From Gammaproteobacteria bacterium (lineage in GTDB: Bacteria > Pseudomonadota > Gammaproteobacteria > Steroidobacterales > Steroidobacteraceae): DNA of 64,000 bases. Each line of letters starts with the position of its first letter. Position 1 is the stretch's first letter. Below the pieces are notes generated by a model. The model saw only the letters and a program-made list of their open reading frames with translations, had not been told where the DNA came from and searched no databases. The stretch spans positions 1 through 64,000 of the forward strand of contig JAABQQ010000271.1 of NCBI GenBank assembly GCA_011391405.1, read 5' to 3'. Below, one piece after another: positions 1 through 11,869 of this stretch. The translations under genes were made by a program, and so were the position numbers.

Positions 1-2
1 AA

Positions 3-1358
3 TACGTTGAGCTTTTCATCGACGGCCTGCGCAAGGCGGGGCTCCAGGTTCCGGCAGCGCCCTCGTCATCGACATCGACCACTGACTCCCATGCCCCCTC
101 AGCGTCGCCGTCGGGCGCCGCCCGCGTCGACGAGGGCTTCTGGATCGCGGTGCTGCCCTTCAGGCACGGCGGAGCCAGCGGCGACATCGCCGCCCTCGCC
201 GACGCGCTGTCCGAGGGCATTGTGATGGGCATGCTGCGCTTCCCGTACCTGCGGGTGATCGCGCGCAGCTCCACGCTTCGCTACACGAGCGAGGCGGCCG
301 ACGTGCGCGCCATCGGCTGCGAGCTGGGCGCGCGCTACGTGATCGACGGGACGCTTCGCCAGGCGGGAAGCAAGGTCCGCATCGCGGTGCAGCTCGTCGA
401 CACCCAGTCGGGCGCCCATCTGTGGGCCGAGAACTACGATCGCCCGTTCAGTCCGGAAGGCATTCTCGAACTGCAGGACGAACTCGTCCCGCGAATCGTC
501 TCGACCGTCGCGGATGCGCACGGCGTCCTGCCGCGTACACTGGGCGAGGCGCTACGTAACAGGTGCCCCGAGGAATTAAGCCCCTACGAGGCCGTGCTGC
601 GCAGCTTCAGTTATTTCGAGCGCATGACACTGGAGGAGTTCGTGGCATCACGGACTGCACTGGAGCGTGCGGTCGCGCTGGCGCCGGGCTACTCGTACGC
701 CTGGGCCGCGCTGGCTCTTATCTTCGAGAACGAGTACGCCTTGGGATTGGAAAGCAAGCCCGACCCGCTGGGCCGGGGACTGCAGGCGGCCCGAAAGGCG
801 GTCGAGGCCGATCCCTCCAGTCACCGCGCGCATCAGGCGCTGGCCGAGATCCTTTTCTATCGCAGGGAGATCCCGGCGTTCCGGACCGCTGCCAGGCGTG
901 CCCTCGAGCTCAACTCGATGGACGGTTGCGGCGTCGCGAGCCTGGGTGGATTCATCGCCTACGCCGGGGAGTGGGAGCGCGGCTGCGCCCTCGTGCACCA
1001 GGCCCTGCGCCTCAATCCCCATCATCCCGGGTGGTACTGGTTCCCCCTGGTCTTCCACGCCTACCGGCAGGGTGACTTTCGCACTGCGCTCGATCTTGCG
1101 CTCAGGATCGACTTGCCGGGCTTTCGCGACACGCAGGCGGTGCTTGCCGCCGTGTACGGGCAGCTCGGCGAGCATGAGGCGGCGACGCGGTGCCTGCGGG
1201 AACTGCTCGCCCTGGCGCCGCAGTTCGCCTTGGAGGCGCGCACGGAGTTCGGGAAGTTCCTGGATCCTGAGCTCGTGGAGCACGTGATCGACGGCCTGCG
1301 CAAGGCGGGGCTCGAGGTTCCGCCGGGGAACGCTGCGGCTGCGCCTGTCGCAGGCTAG
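3..1358 (+). CDS. TolB-like domain / TPR protein, 5'-truncated by the window edge
   Basis: Frame is open from base 3 through the ORF called at 150. IAVLPFRHGG...ADALSEGI...LGARYVIDGTLRQAGSKVRIAVQLVDTQSGAHLWAENYDR is TolB-N-like, followed by TPR-like helices. Confidence 0.75.
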   Translation, partial: YVELFIDGLRKAGLQVPAAPSSSTSTTDSHAPSASPSGAARVDEGFWIAVLPFRHGGASGDIAALADALSEGIVMGMLRFPYLRVIARSSTLRYTSEAADVRAIGCELGARYVIDGTLRQAGSKVRIAVQLVDTQSGAHLWAENYDRPFSPEGILELQDELVPRIVSTVADAHGVLPRTLGEALRNRCPEELSPYEAVLRSFSYFERMTLEEFVASRTALERAVALAPGYSYAWAALALIFENEYALGLESKPDPLGRGLQAARKAVEADPSSHRAHQALAEILFYRREIPAFRTAARRALELNSMDGCGVASLGGFIAYAGEWERGCALVHQALRLNPHHPGWYWFPLVFHAYRQGDFRTALDLALRIDLPGFRDTQAVLAAVYGQLGEHEAATRCLRELLALAPQFALEARTEFGKFLDPELVEHVIDGLRKAGLEVPPGNAAAAPVAG

Positions 1359-1489
1359 AGATTGCCGCAGGCTGACGCAGTCTGCGTCGTTAGGTTGCGG
1401 AAACCACTGAGTCGAACCACCGAACTACAGCAACTCCCGAAACCGCTCCAATGTCAGCCCAGCGTCGCGCACGATGCCTGCCATCGTGA

Positions 1490-3767
<2,278 letters not shown>

Positions 3768-3934
3768 GGTCGCTCCTCGAAGGTAACCCGCCTTCGGCAA
3801 CGACTATTGAACCGCGGCCTGTGCTCCCGCATCCGTACTTGTGGCAGTGCTCGTTGATCTCCCCGCTGGTGCCGCGCCGCTAAACGTACAATCGCCGCAC
3901 AGAAAACACCGTCCAGGTGTCACCGGGGCATGGA

Positions 3935-4696
3935 ATGATCCTTCGTCGCATCGCGCACGCCGTGAAGCAACAGCAATGGACCTCGGTCCTGATCGAACTG
4001 GTGATCCTGATCCTGGGCGTGTTCCTGGGCTTCCAGGTATCGGACTGGGCGAACGAGCGCGCCAACCGCTCCGCCGAGATCCGGCACCTGGAAGAAATCG
4101 CCGAAGACCTGCGTGCGGACGCCGCGATCTTCGATCAGATCCGGTCATCGGCCGAGATGCGCATCAGCGGCATCGACTACATCCTGGGCGAAACCCGCGG
4201 CGTGAATCGACCGATGCGTCTCGTCACTCCGAACGGGGATGCATTCGACACGCCGACCGGTCCGCCCGTCGCTGCCGCGGATCGCACGAAGCTGCTGAGC
4301 CGCGTCAACCTGCTGCGCTCCACCAAGGGCAATCGAACCGGCTTCGAGGCGCTGCTCGGCGCGGGCGGCATGCAGAAGATTCGCGATCGCCAGATCAGCC
4401 GCCAGTTGCAGGTGTACTACGCGCAATTGGACGACATGAACGAACTGACGGACATCGTCAGGCAGCTTCGCGCCGGGGGCGTTGCCATCGGCCACACGCT
4501 CGGGCTGTCTGCATTCGGCGAAATGGACGCCGACAGACTCATTCCCATCGTGCGCGGCAGCACTGCGTATTCCGCCTACCTGCGCACGAGTCGCGAATGG
4601 GCAGCCATCTATCTGGGCACCGTCAATCAGCAGCAGCAACGCGCCCTGCAATTGCTCGCCGATATCGATGCGTACCTGGGCAAGCGCGCAAAATAG
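3935..4696 (+). CDS. Membrane-anchored protein of unknown function (DUF6090-like)
   Basis: N-terminal TM LIELVILILGVFLGFQVSDWANE followed by a helical soluble domain. Confidence 0.6.
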   Translation: MILRRIAHAVKQQQWTSVLIELVILILGVFLGFQVSDWANERANRSAEIRHLEEIAEDLRADAAIFDQIRSSAEMRISGIDYILGETRGVNRPMRLVTPNGDAFDTPTGPPVAAADRTKLLSRVNLLRSTKGNRTGFEALLGAGGMQKIRDRQISRQLQVYYAQLDDMNELTDIVRQLRAGGVAIGHTLGLSAFGEMDADRLIPIVRGSTAYSAYLRTSREWAAIYLGTVNQQQQRALQLLADIDAYLGKRAK

Positions 4697-4709
4697 GTAA
4701 AATCGAGCC

Positions 4710-5192
4710 ATGCTCAAGTCAACGATCCGCGATCTGCATTCCCTGTTCACTGAGCAACGCGTGCTCAGCCTGGCGCTGACGCTGCCGCCCGACGGCACTG
4801 CCTACGCTGGCCTGCTGCCATTCCTGATGAATACTGGTGGCACAGCCTTTCTCGTCCGCGCCTCCAAGCTCGCGCGCCACTCGAAAGGACTCACCGCAGG
4901 CGCGCGGGTGTGCGTGCTGATTCACGAGAAAGACGACGAAACCAAGGACCCGCTGCAACTGAAGCGCGTCACGTTCGAATGCACGGTCGAGCCGCTCGCC
5001 CGCGATACGCCCGAGTGGACCGCGGGCCGCGAGCGCTACCTCGCGCGGTTTCCGAGTGCCGAGCTCACGCTGGGGCTCACCGACTTCCAGATGTATCGGC
5101 TGGTCCCCGAGTCGGGGATGTATGTCGCGGGCTTTGGCCGTGCCATCGCACTGCCGCCCGAGGACATCGCGCGGCTGGGCGAGCAGGCCTGA
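4710..5192 (+). CDS. HugZ / pyridoxamine-5'-phosphate-oxidase-like (FMN-binding split barrel) protein
   Basis: HSKGLTAGARVCVLIHEKDDETKDPLQLKRVTFECTVEPL; YLARFPSAELTLGLTDFQMYRLVPESGMYVAGFGRA. Confidence 0.75.
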   Translation: MLKSTIRDLHSLFTEQRVLSLALTLPPDGTAYAGLLPFLMNTGGTAFLVRASKLARHSKGLTAGARVCVLIHEKDDETKDPLQLKRVTFECTVEPLARDTPEWTAGRERYLARFPSAELTLGLTDFQMYRLVPESGMYVAGFGRAIALPPEDIARLGEQA

Positions 5193-5207
5193 GCGCAACG
5201 TTCGCGC

Positions 5208-6326
5208 TCAGGGTGCCGGCAGTTCCTTGCAGAGGCCGAAATAGACCTCGGCGCCACATTCGCGGCAGGCCGCCGCCACGTCGTCCTGGTGCGCCTCGAC
5301 GCACTGGATGAAGTCCCGCGCCGCCGGCTGGTCGATTCGATAGTAGGGATCCTTCGAGCCCTGGCACCAGTTCGTCGCACCTGAAAGGACGGCGGTAACA
5401 ATCGGCTCCACGATGCCATTGCGCTGCAGGAACAGCGGCGAGCCGGAGTCGCCGAAGCAGACGCTGTCGTCGCCCTTCTGCACGCTCTGCCGCGGCCAGA
5501 GCGAGTTCGTCTTGACGACCTCGATGGGCCCGAGCTGCGCGATCCGTCGCACGCCGCTGCCGCCGCCCAGGTCGGTCATCGGTCCGAGTCCTGCAGTCGG
5601 CTGCCTGCCGGTCGTCTTGCCCCAGTTGAGTCCGTAGCCCACGCCAATCGCTTGCGTGCCGATCAAATCCGCAGCGCCCAGTTCCCCGACAGCCCGCAGC
5701 CGCATCGGCACGATGTCCTCGACGCGCGCCTCGAGAATCAGCGCGCCGAGATCCGTGGCGTTCTGCAAGTTGCGCTCGGCCCGCTCCGCGCGGCCGTCCT
5801 TGCGCAACTCGCGGCGCAGGTAGTCAGGGTGCGTGAGGCCGTGCGCGATGGACACGCCGTCTTTGCGCCCAGTCGTCGCGGCTCGCCGGAACGTGGGCGC
5901 GGGAAGCGTTTGCTCCGCAGCGTTGCAGGCATACTCGCCGACCAGGTACTCGGCGTACTGCGCCCCCGAACCGGTGAGGAAGCAGCGGAAATCATTGGCC
6001 GTTGCGGTGACGTCGAAGCTGACCCACACCTCGCTGGAATAACCGGCGACGCCGATGTCCTCGGTGTAGTTGAAAGCCGTGCAATGGGCGGCCGTGAGCA
6101 GCACCTGCGGCGCGATCAACGTGCCTGAGCAGGATTCTTCCGCGTACGCGACCTCGGGCGGCTGCCCCGCCGGCAGGTAGACGAAGAACTCGTAATAGCC
6201 GGCGACCGCAGGGTACTGGCCTGCCATATCGGTCGCGCCGTCGCTGGCCTGAACCATCGGCGAGGGCAGTGCGACCAGTCCGGCTGCTAATGCCAGCGCA
6301 GCCCGTCGAATCGAGTCAATGAACAT
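5208..6326 (-). CDS. Secreted trypsin-like serine protease
   Basis: Signal peptide; LLTAAHC (His), DLGALIL (Asp), CFGDSGSPLF (Ser). Confidence 0.85.
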   Translation of the reverse strand: MFIDSIRRAALALAAGLVALPSPMVQASDGATDMAGQYPAVAGYYEFFVYLPAGQPPEVAYAEESCSGTLIAPQVLLTAAHCTAFNYTEDIGVAGYSSEVWVSFDVTATANDFRCFLTGSGAQYAEYLVGEYACNAAEQTLPAPTFRRAATTGRKDGVSIAHGLTHPDYLRRELRKDGRAERAERNLQNATDLGALILEARVEDIVPMRLRAVGELGAADLIGTQAIGVGYGLNWGKTTGRQPTAGLGPMTDLGGGSGVRRIAQLGPIEVVKTNSLWPRQSVQKGDDSVCFGDSGSPLFLQRNGIVEPIVTAVLSGATNWCQGSKDPYYRIDQPAARDFIQCVEAHQDDVAAACRECGAEVYFGLCKELPAP

Positions 6327-6543
6327 GCTGCGTGCTCCCTCTTGTCGTTCTTCGCCCCGGGCCAGTCTACGAAGCAGTTCGATCATCGGCAACCACGTGG
6401 CCCGCTCGATTGAATCCAGCCGGCGCCTCAATCGAATAGAATGGTCGGCCCGAGCCCTGCCCCGACTCGCCCCACCGCACGGCGTCTCAGGTCCGCTCGA
6501 TCGCACTACGCCCTCGTTTGATTGCAGTTGGAGAACATTTCCG

Positions 6544-7635
6544 ATGAACAGCCTTTTTGAACCGACTACGCTCGCCGGCCTCCCGCTGCAGAACCGCATC
6601 GTCATGGCGCCACTCACGCGCAGCCGGTCCGACGTGATGGGCGTGCCCAGGCCCTTCGTGCGCGACTACTACGCGCAGCGCGCCAGCGCTGGACTCATCA
6701 TTTCCGAGGGTACCCAGACGAGCTTCGCGGGACAGGGTTACGCGCGGACACCGGGCATTCACACCGCGGAGCAGATTACCGCCTGGAAGCGCGTGACGGA
6801 CGCGGTCCACGCGCGGGGCGCAAAGATGTTCATGCAGTTCATGCACTGCGGTCGCATCGCCCATCCGCTCAATCGGCAGATCGCGGAGGCGCCCGTGGCG
6901 CCTTCAGCGGTGAGACCGGCCGGCCAGATGTGGACGGACCAGCAGCAAATGCAGGACTACCCCACTCCGCGTGCGTTCGAAACCGCGGAACTGCCCGCGC
7001 TGGTTGAGGAATTCGTCACCGCAGCGCGCAATGCGATCGCGGCCGGCTTCGACGGCGTCGAGCTGCACGCAGCCAACGGCTATTTGCTCAATCAATTTCT
7101 GGCCTCGAACACCAACCTGCGCAACGACCGCTACGGTACCTCACTGCAGGGGCGCATCCGGTTCGTGGTGGAAGTCGTCGAGGCGGTCGCCACTGCCATT
7201 GGTGCAGGACGCACCGCGATCCGTGTGTCTCCGGGCCACATGTTCAACGACATTGTCGACGCCAATCCGCTCGAGACGCACCTCGCGCTGCTCGATGCAC
7301 TGCCGACCGCGAACATGGCCTACGTGCACGTCATGCTGGCGGACGCCTTCAGCCCGCAACTGAACAACGCCGGTGACCCGCTCACGTTGCTGCGCACGTT
7401 GCGTAGCCACGTCAAGGGCGCGCTGATCGCGGCCGGCAACCTGACGATCGAGAGCGCACAGGCCCACCTGGACTCCGGCGTGCTGCAATTCGCGGTTTTT
7501 GGGCGCCCGTTCATCGCCAACCCGGACCTGGTCGAGCGACTGCAGACGGGCGCGACGCTCGCGGCTCCGCGCGCGGAGTTGTTCTACACGCCGGACGCGG
7601 AAGGCTACAGCGACTATCCGGTGATGGCGGAGTAA
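6544..7635 (+). CDS. Alkene reductase (old yellow enzyme family, NemA-like)
   Basis: MNSLFEPTTLAGLPLQNRIVMAPLTRSRS; GFDGVELHAANGYLLNQFL. Confidence 0.9.
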   Translation: MNSLFEPTTLAGLPLQNRIVMAPLTRSRSDVMGVPRPFVRDYYAQRASAGLIISEGTQTSFAGQGYARTPGIHTAEQITAWKRVTDAVHARGAKMFMQFMHCGRIAHPLNRQIAEAPVAPSAVRPAGQMWTDQQQMQDYPTPRAFETAELPALVEEFVTAARNAIAAGFDGVELHAANGYLLNQFLASNTNLRNDRYGTSLQGRIRFVVEVVEAVATAIGAGRTAIRVSPGHMFNDIVDANPLETHLALLDALPTANMAYVHVMLADAFSPQLNNAGDPLTLLRTLRSHVKGALIAAGNLTIESAQAHLDSGVLQFAVFGRPFIANPDLVERLQTGATLAAPRAELFYTPDAEGYSDYPVMAE

Positions 7636-7674
7636 GCGTTATTTCGCGGTGACGTGACAGGCCGGGTACAGCGA

Positions 7675-8058
7675 CTAAGCCAGCCGCACCGGCCTGACTT
7701 TCTTTCCCGCTTTTGCGAGCGCGCGATCGAAGGTCACGAATTCAGCCTCGACCGGTGCCCGCAGCAGATGCAGGGCGTCCGCGAGCTCGAGTCCCTTGCT
7801 GACGGCATCCAGTGCGGCGGCCACGGCGCCTGCATCCTCGACCCGCACGTTCGCAAGCCCGAGCAATCCACGCAGCGCCTTGACCGTGTCGCCCGCGCTC
7901 AACCCGTACACGGACTCGAGCACCCACGCCGACTCGAGCAGCACGGTCACGCCGATGAAGATCTCGTCCAACTCGAACAGGCGGCGCGCCAACGCGCCCT
8001 GTCGCGGATCGTCATTGACCAGCAGTCGCACGACTACGTTGGTGTCGACCGCCAGCAC
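7675..8058 (-). CDS. vapC: PIN-domain toxin (VapC-like)
   Basis: MLAVDTNVVVRLLVNDD; LELADALHL; FVTFDRALAK; directly follows an AbrB/MazE-like gene. Confidence 0.88.
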   Translation of the reverse strand: MLAVDTNVVVRLLVNDDPRQGALARRLFELDEIFIGVTVLLESAWVLESVYGLSAGDTVKALRGLLGLANVRVEDAGAVAAALDAVSKGLELADALHLLRAPVEAEFVTFDRALAKAGKKVRPVRLA

Positions 8059-8064
8059 GCCGTG

Positions 8065-8334
8065 CTACCGCTTGACCGCGCGCCGGTATTGCCGTGCGAC
8101 CGCGGTGCGAACGCCTGCGTCCATCTCCTCGATGGTTTTCGCCGGGCCGGCATGAGGCACCGAGCCAAATACCTGGCCGAGCTCCGTCTGCGGGAACTGC
8201 GTCCTCGCGCGCAGTCGCACGCCATCCGGCGTGGACTCGACGACGAATTCCGTGCCCGGCGCCCAGCCGTGCTGTTCCCGCACGGATTTTGGCAACACGA
8301 CCTGGCCTTTCGACGACAGCTTGGTGGTCTCCAT
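8065..8334 (-). CDS. AbrB/MazE-type antitoxin
   Basis: METTKLSSKGQVVLPKSVREQHGWAPGTEFVVE swapped-hairpin motif; 6 bp upstream of vapC. Confidence 0.88.
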   Translation of the reverse strand: METTKLSSKGQVVLPKSVREQHGWAPGTEFVVESTPDGVRLRARTQFPQTELGQVFGSVPHAGPAKTIEEMDAGVRTAVARQYRRAVKR

Positions 8335-8465
8335 GAGCCAATGGTAAGACGCGGTAAGATGATCGTCAATCCGTGGGCCTGATTCGAGCGACGAACACCG
8401 CAGGATCGCGCAGCTGCCGCACGATCTCGCGACGGTCGGACTCGAGGAATTCACGCAGGGCCACC

Positions 8466-8663
8466 TCGCCTTGCGAGCCCCGAACCGATCCACGTGCGTG
8501 GGATCCTTGCCGTAAATCGCGCCTCCGCCGAGCGGGACTCTCGGCCCGTAGTAATCCATCACCAGCTTGCGTCCGGTCTGGCCGTTGTCCTTGTGGCTGC
8601 CCGCATCCGAGAGCGGGCCGTTCGGGCCTCGCGGAAAGACCGCGAGCTGGCCTGCCGCATGTA
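8466..8663 (-). pseudogene. Remnant of a methionine adenosyltransferase (MetK-like) gene
   Basis: Minus-strand frame reads LHAAGQLAVFPRGPNGPLSDAGSHKDNGQTGRKLVMDYYGPRVPLGGGAIYGKDPTHVDRFGARKAR, resembling the MetK ...TGRK.IVD.YG...GGGA.SGKDP.KVDR region; no intact flanking domains. Confidence 0.55.
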
Positions 8664-8765
8664 AGCGGCCTGCCAGCGACCACGCGTCTTGCCGTGATCA
8701 CCGCTGTAAGTAGGAGCCGTTAACCGTTACCCTTCTCTACCGTCACCCACGCGGACAGAGACTCC

Positions 8766-8891
8766 ATGGCCAAGCCCCCGAATTACTCACAGCAGAAGAA
8801 GCAGCGCGAAGAGGCCGCGAAGAAGAAGCGCGAAGAAAAGCAGCAGCGCCGACAGCAGAAGAAGGACGAAACGCCGCCGCCGCCGAATTGA
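8766..8891 (+). CDS. 41-aa highly charged small protein
   Basis: MAKPPNYSQQKKQREEAAKKKREEKQQRRQQKKDETPPPPN*; too short for the supplied ORF track. Confidence 0.55.
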   Translation: MAKPPNYSQQKKQREEAAKKKREEKQQRRQQKKDETPPPPN

Positions 8892-8911
8892 CGGCCGGCG
8901 ACCGTAGCCAC

Positions 8912-9853
8912 TCACCCCGCTGCGCCGTCCTCCATCATTCGCTGCAGTACAGTGCCAGTCGTGACCGCAGGGTCCCAGCTGCACACGCGATTGCGCCCGG
9001 CAGCCTTGGCCACCAGCAAGGCCTTGTCCGCCCGGTCGATGGACTCCTCCACGCTGATGTCGGGTTCCAGCAAGGCGAGCCCGAACGACGCGGTCGTGGC
9101 AATCGGATGGCCGGCAGGACTCGCGACAGCCGTCGCCCCGGCGATCTGCTCGCGTATGTGACCGATCACTTTCCGCCCGATTTCCAGGTCGGCCCCGGGC
9201 AGCGAGATCAGGAACTCATCGCCACCGTAGCGAAACACCTTGTCGTACGGTCGCAGGTGTTCCATGACGTGCCGCACCACGCCGGCCAGCACCTGGTCGC
9301 CGACGACGTGCCCATGCGTGTCGTTGATCTCCTTCAGATGGTCGAGGTCCATGAAAGCGATGCAGCAGTGCTGCACGTTCCGCCGGGCCAGCTCGCGCCA
9401 CTCGCGCAACGTGGGCAGCATCTCCACGCGACCGTAGGCTCCGGTCAGCGCGTCGCGGTCCCGCAGCGATCCCGCGAGCGCATGCCGCAACGAATCCAGT
9501 TCCAGGTGCAGGCGCTCACCGCCGATCACGAAGTCGTCATAGACTTCACGCGCGACCGGCACGCCGGTGGTGGCCTCTCGCAGCATTTGTGCCGCGACCT
9601 GGTGCAACCTCTTGTGCTCCACTTCGATCGCCACGAATGCCGGCTGCTCCCAGAGTTCGACCGGCGCCTGCTCGTAATACCATTGGCCGAAGCGACACTG
9701 ACGATGGGCCCGATCCTCGAGGTCGTTCGGATCGCACGGCAAGCGGCAGACGATCGAGCGGATGAGGTTCTCTTGCCAGTGGGCATGGTCGTGCACAGCC
9801 TGCTCCAGCTGCTCCAGCGATTTCCGCAACGCGGCCGGGTCCATGCGAAGCAT
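8912..9853 (-). CDS. Diguanylate cyclase with N-terminal CZB (zinc-binding)-like domain (DgcZ-like)
   Basis: N-term DHAHWQENL...CRFGQWYY...EHKRLH; C-term FRYGGDEFLISLPGAD. Confidence 0.85.
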   Translation of the reverse strand: MLRMDPAALRKSLEQLEQAVHDHAHWQENLIRSIVCRLPCDPNDLEDRAHRQCRFGQWYYEQAPVELWEQPAFVAIEVEHKRLHQVAAQMLREATTGVPVAREVYDDFVIGGERLHLELDSLRHALAGSLRDRDALTGAYGRVEMLPTLREWRELARRNVQHCCIAFMDLDHLKEINDTHGHVVGDQVLAGVVRHVMEHLRPYDKVFRYGGDEFLISLPGADLEIGRKVIGHIREQIAGATAVASPAGHPIATTASFGLALLEPDISVEESIDRADKALLVAKAAGRNRVCSWDPAVTTGTVLQRMMEDGAAG

Positions 9854-10011
9854 CGGGATTCACCTCACACTCCGTGCGTGGCTACTGCAATGCGACAGCC
9901 CCATGCCAAGGGTTACGCAGGTCCGCCTCGACTTCAACAGTGCTCAATACCTACGATGCGTGCGGTCATGGTCGTGCTCCTCGGCTGGCCCGGCAGTGTA
10001 TCTTGGCGGGC

Positions 10012-10707
10012 ATGAAATACCTGCAGGACGAGACCGATTTCGAGATCACGCTGTCGCCGGAGACACCGGCGGTGGCCTCGGTGATTCTGCTGCACGGACT
10101 CGGTGCCGATGGCCACGACTTCGTGCCGATTGCGGACGAGTTCGGCCTGCCCGACTCGCTGCCGGTGCGCTTCGTGTTTCCGCACGCACCAATGCGGCCG
10201 GTGACGGTGAACAACGGCTACGTCATGCGTGCCTGGTACGACATCAAGTCGTTCACTCCGGCTGGCCGGGCGGACATCGCCGGGACCGTCGAGTCCTCGC
10301 GCCGCGTCGCGGAATACATCGATCGCGAACGGCAACTCGGCGTCGCCCCAGCGCGGGTGGTGCTGGCCGGCTTTTCCCAGGGCGGCGCGGTCGCGTTGTA
10401 TGCGGGGCTGCGCTATCCGGACCGGCTGGCCGGGATTCTTGCGATGTCGTGTTACCTGCCCTTGCCGGAGACGCTCGCCGCGGAAAGATCTGCCACGAAC
10501 TCGGACGTGCCGATCCTGCTGTGCCATGGCCGCAGCGATCCGGTGGTGCCGATGGCCATGGGCCTCGAAGCCCGCGAAGAACTGAAGGCCCACGGCTACG
10601 CGCCGGAGTGGCGCGACTACCCGATGCAGCACGCGGTATGCATCGAGGAGATTGCCGACGTGGCGCGGTGGCTTAAGCTGCGGCTGGCAGCGGCCTCCGG
10701 CGATTAA
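10012..10707 (+). CDS. Carboxylesterase / phospholipase (alpha/beta hydrolase)
   Basis: ILLHGLGADGHDF; VLAGFSQGGAVALYAGLRYP; CHGRSDPVVP. Confidence 0.88.
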   Translation: MKYLQDETDFEITLSPETPAVASVILLHGLGADGHDFVPIADEFGLPDSLPVRFVFPHAPMRPVTVNNGYVMRAWYDIKSFTPAGRADIAGTVESSRRVAEYIDRERQLGVAPARVVLAGFSQGGAVALYAGLRYPDRLAGILAMSCYLPLPETLAAERSATNSDVPILLCHGRSDPVVPMAMGLEAREELKAHGYAPEWRDYPMQHAVCIEEIADVARWLKLRLAAASGD

Positions 10708-11831
10708 CTCGCGTCGACCACCCGCTGCACCGCTGACTCCAGCTGCTGTCCCTTGCGACCGCCCCGCACCAGCGCGCCCTCGCCGAGCGAGCTCGTGATC
10801 ATGACCTGTGCCATGGCGACGCAACGGCGCGCCAGCGCAGCGGCTCCATCGTGCAGTGACGCGGAGTGCTGCACGAACTTCTCGTTGTTTTCCATGTCCT
10901 CCGCGCTCCAGCCGCGGGTGTGCGCGACGTAGGGAAACTGCGGGAACTGGCAGCCGACCTCGGCAAAGAACCCGAGCAGCTGACCCGCGACGCCCTGCAC
11001 GTTGTCCTGCCCGCCGGTGATGATGAAGGCCGCCACCTTGTTGCGCAGCAGGTGCCTGCCGGCGACCGTCTCCTGGTTCTGGATGCAGTTCATCCGTTCG
11101 ACCATCTTGTAATAGAGGCTGCTCGCCCCGCCCCAGCGGATCGGTGTCGCCACAAGGATCACGTCAGCCCAGTGCACGACGCCCTCGTACACCCGGTCCA
11201 TCTGGTCGCTCGAGTCCATCTGCGTGATCGAGCACGGCCACGTGCACGCGCGCGACGACTTCGAATAGAACCCTTCGCACTCACGGAAGTTCAGGTCGCG
11301 AATACGCAGCAGCTGGGTTTCGCATCCGTGGTCGCCGGCCGCGCGCTGCAATGCATGGGACAACAGGTCCTCGGAGGTGCTGTAGCGCGGCTGCGCTGCC
11401 GTCATCGCCGTGGTCGAGAGACCCAGCACGCGGATCGGACCCGGCTCGCGCTGCGGCGTCCGCGCCAGGGGATGCGGTGCGTGAGGCTTGCGGCCTCGCT
11501 TCGTGCGGGCCTCCGGATCGACGAGCACGCGTCCGTTCTCGATACGCACGTCGTGCGCCGGAACGCGGTCCTCTTCGTAGCCAGGCTCGCCCTCACCCGT
11601 ACGGCAATGGAACTTCCAGTAGTGCCAGGGGCAGACGACGTAATCGCCGTCGAGCTTGCCCTCGCCCAGCGGCCCGCCCGCGTGGTTGCACACGCCGGAG
11701 ATCGCGCTGAACTGGCCGTCTTTACAGATGAGCGCGATCTTCTTGCGGCCGAGCGACACCTGCTGCAGTGGCCGGGCGGCCAGTTCATCGGCTGCGCCGA
11801 CGTCGATCCACGCGCTGGGGTCAATCTGCAT
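10704..11831 (-). CDS. Rieske [2Fe-2S] domain fused to a flavodoxin-like NAD(P)H-dependent FMN reductase domain
   Basis: CNHAGGPLGEG...CPWHYWKF (Rieske C-x-H/C-x2-H) then GPIRVLGLSTTAM...WADVILVATPIRWGGASSLYYKMVERM. Confidence 0.82.
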   Translation of the reverse strand: MQIDPSAWIDVGAADELAARPLQQVSLGRKKIALICKDGQFSAISGVCNHAGGPLGEGKLDGDYVVCPWHYWKFHCRTGEGEPGYEEDRVPAHDVRIENGRVLVDPEARTKRGRKPHAPHPLARTPQREPGPIRVLGLSTTAMTAAQPRYSTSEDLLSHALQRAAGDHGCETQLLRIRDLNFRECEGFYSKSSRACTWPCSITQMDSSDQMDRVYEGVVHWADVILVATPIRWGGASSLYYKMVERMNCIQNQETVAGRHLLRNKVAAFIITGGQDNVQGVAGQLLGFFAEVGCQFPQFPYVAHTRGWSAEDMENNEKFVQHSASLHDGAAALARRCVAMAQVMITSSLGEGALVRGGRKGQQLESAVQRVVDAS

Positions 11832-11869
11832 ACGCCCTCCTGGCTATGGGTTCCAGGCCCGCGGACGAG

